Below are positions 63,842-64,000 of a DNA stretch of 64,000 bases, piece after piece. The notes beneath the pieces were generated by a model. The model was not told the origin of the DNA, made no database searches, and saw only the letters and a program-made list of their open reading frames with translations. The position numbers and the translations under genes are program-made. Each line of letters opens with the position of its first letter. Positions within the stretch are counted from its first letter, which is position 1. Origin of the DNA: Agrobacterium sp. RAC06 (lineage in GTDB: Bacteria > Pseudomonadota > Alphaproteobacteria > Rhizobiales > Rhizobiaceae); NCBI RefSeq assembly GCF_001713475.1, contig NZ_CP016499.1:3907501-3971500 (forward strand), in the 5' to 3' direction.

Positions 63842-64000
63842 GTGAGCATCAGGTTGTTTCTTGCCGGTATTTCTGCCGGGTTTATCACAACGGCAGCGAC
63901 GGCAGCCGACCTTAATTCATCTAATGCACCACTACCGCTGCCGCCACAGGGCGATGTCGCTGATATCATTCACGACTGGGGCGGCGGCTATATCGGTGTT
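63842..64000 (+). CDS. Outer-membrane protein, 5' part only
   Basis: The window ends 53 codons into this gene. The visible part is a Sec signal peptide (MSIRLFLAGISAGFITTAAT, cleavage near ATAADL) followed by a Pro-rich LPLPPQGDVADIIHDWGGGYIGV, where WGGGYIGV is the usual first strand of Omp25/Omp31-type beta-barrel proteins of rhizobia and brucellae. GTG at 63842 follows AGGAG at five bases; an in-frame ATG at 63812 is possible but would alter the signal peptide. No stop is visible. Confidence 0.72.
   Translation, partial: MSIRLFLAGISAGFITTAATAADLNSSNAPLPLPPQGDVADIIHDWGGGYIGV

Overview
The window looks like chromosome or chromid sequence of an alphaproteobacterium of the Rhizobiaceae (Rhizobium/Agrobacterium/Sinorhizobium group). 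The reasons are the rhizobial gene sets thuA-thuB (trehalose) and idhA/iolRCDEB (inositol), a DUF982 protein, RIME-type intergenic palindromes, a PccR-type propionyl-CoA regulator and a complete alphaproteobacterial general stress module (NepR/PhyR/EcfG). Coding density is high, GC is high, and most genes sit in tight operons with ATGA overlaps. No rRNA, tRNA, CRISPR array, prophage or intact insertion sequence was seen.

Layout. 1-9 kb: the 3' part of a DctD/NtrC-like activator, a TAXI-type TRAP transporter (binding protein plus fused permease), a convergent operon of response regulator, sensor kinase and an extra periplasmic binding protein, and a c-di-GMP phosphodiesterase (EAL). 8.97-9.31 kb: a recombination scar where a broken groEL 3' end meets a broken usg-like 3' end. 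9.4-16.6 kb: trehalose synthesis (treY alone, without treZ), a DUF982 protein, a PfkB kinase with a LacI regulator, and divergent thuAB for trehalose use. 16.7-24.7 kb: myo-inositol catabolism (idhA; iolR, iolC-DUF2090, iolD, iolE, a small membrane protein, iolB). 24.8-36.3 kb: a DUF3833 protein, a flavoprotein, an aminotransferase, a LysR regulator, an agmatinase-family ureohydrolase, a spermidine/putrescine-type ABC transporter whose operon is interrupted by a RIME element and a VapBC-like toxin-antitoxin pair, and a GMC oxidoreductase.

36.4-45.6 kb: the propionyl-CoA to succinyl-CoA pathway (methylmalonyl-CoA mutase, pccA, pccB) with two tandem paralogous unknown genes, yghU, and a divergent PccR-like regulator whose putative operators overlap its own start codon. 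45.8-47.5 kb: an Acg-type nitroreductase and its MarR regulator behind a clear promoter with an 11-bp inverted-repeat operator. 47.7-49.8 kb: a 3-hydroxyisobutyryl-CoA hydrolase and a D-2-hydroxyacid dehydrogenase. 49.87-52.42 kb: the most unusual locus, a glutathione S-transferase, a stand-alone Rieske protein, a degenerate acylphosphatase-like protein and, divergently, a Rieske-oxygenase catalytic subunit that has lost its own Rieske cluster. Together these resemble the NdmC/NdmD/NdmE arrangement of caffeine demethylation.

52.4-60.4 kb: a general-stress-response island with csbD, DUF883 and holin-like envelope genes, two nepR paralogues, phyR, a HWE-type kinase, ecfG, a receiver-only regulator, a Crp/Fnr regulator and two DUF1328 membrane peptides. 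Six sites match GGAAC-N16/17-CGTT exactly and a seventh matches with one change, so EcfG is predicted to control most of the island and itself. 60.6-63.7 kb: the proton-translocating transhydrogenase pntAB. The window ends inside an outer-membrane-type protein.
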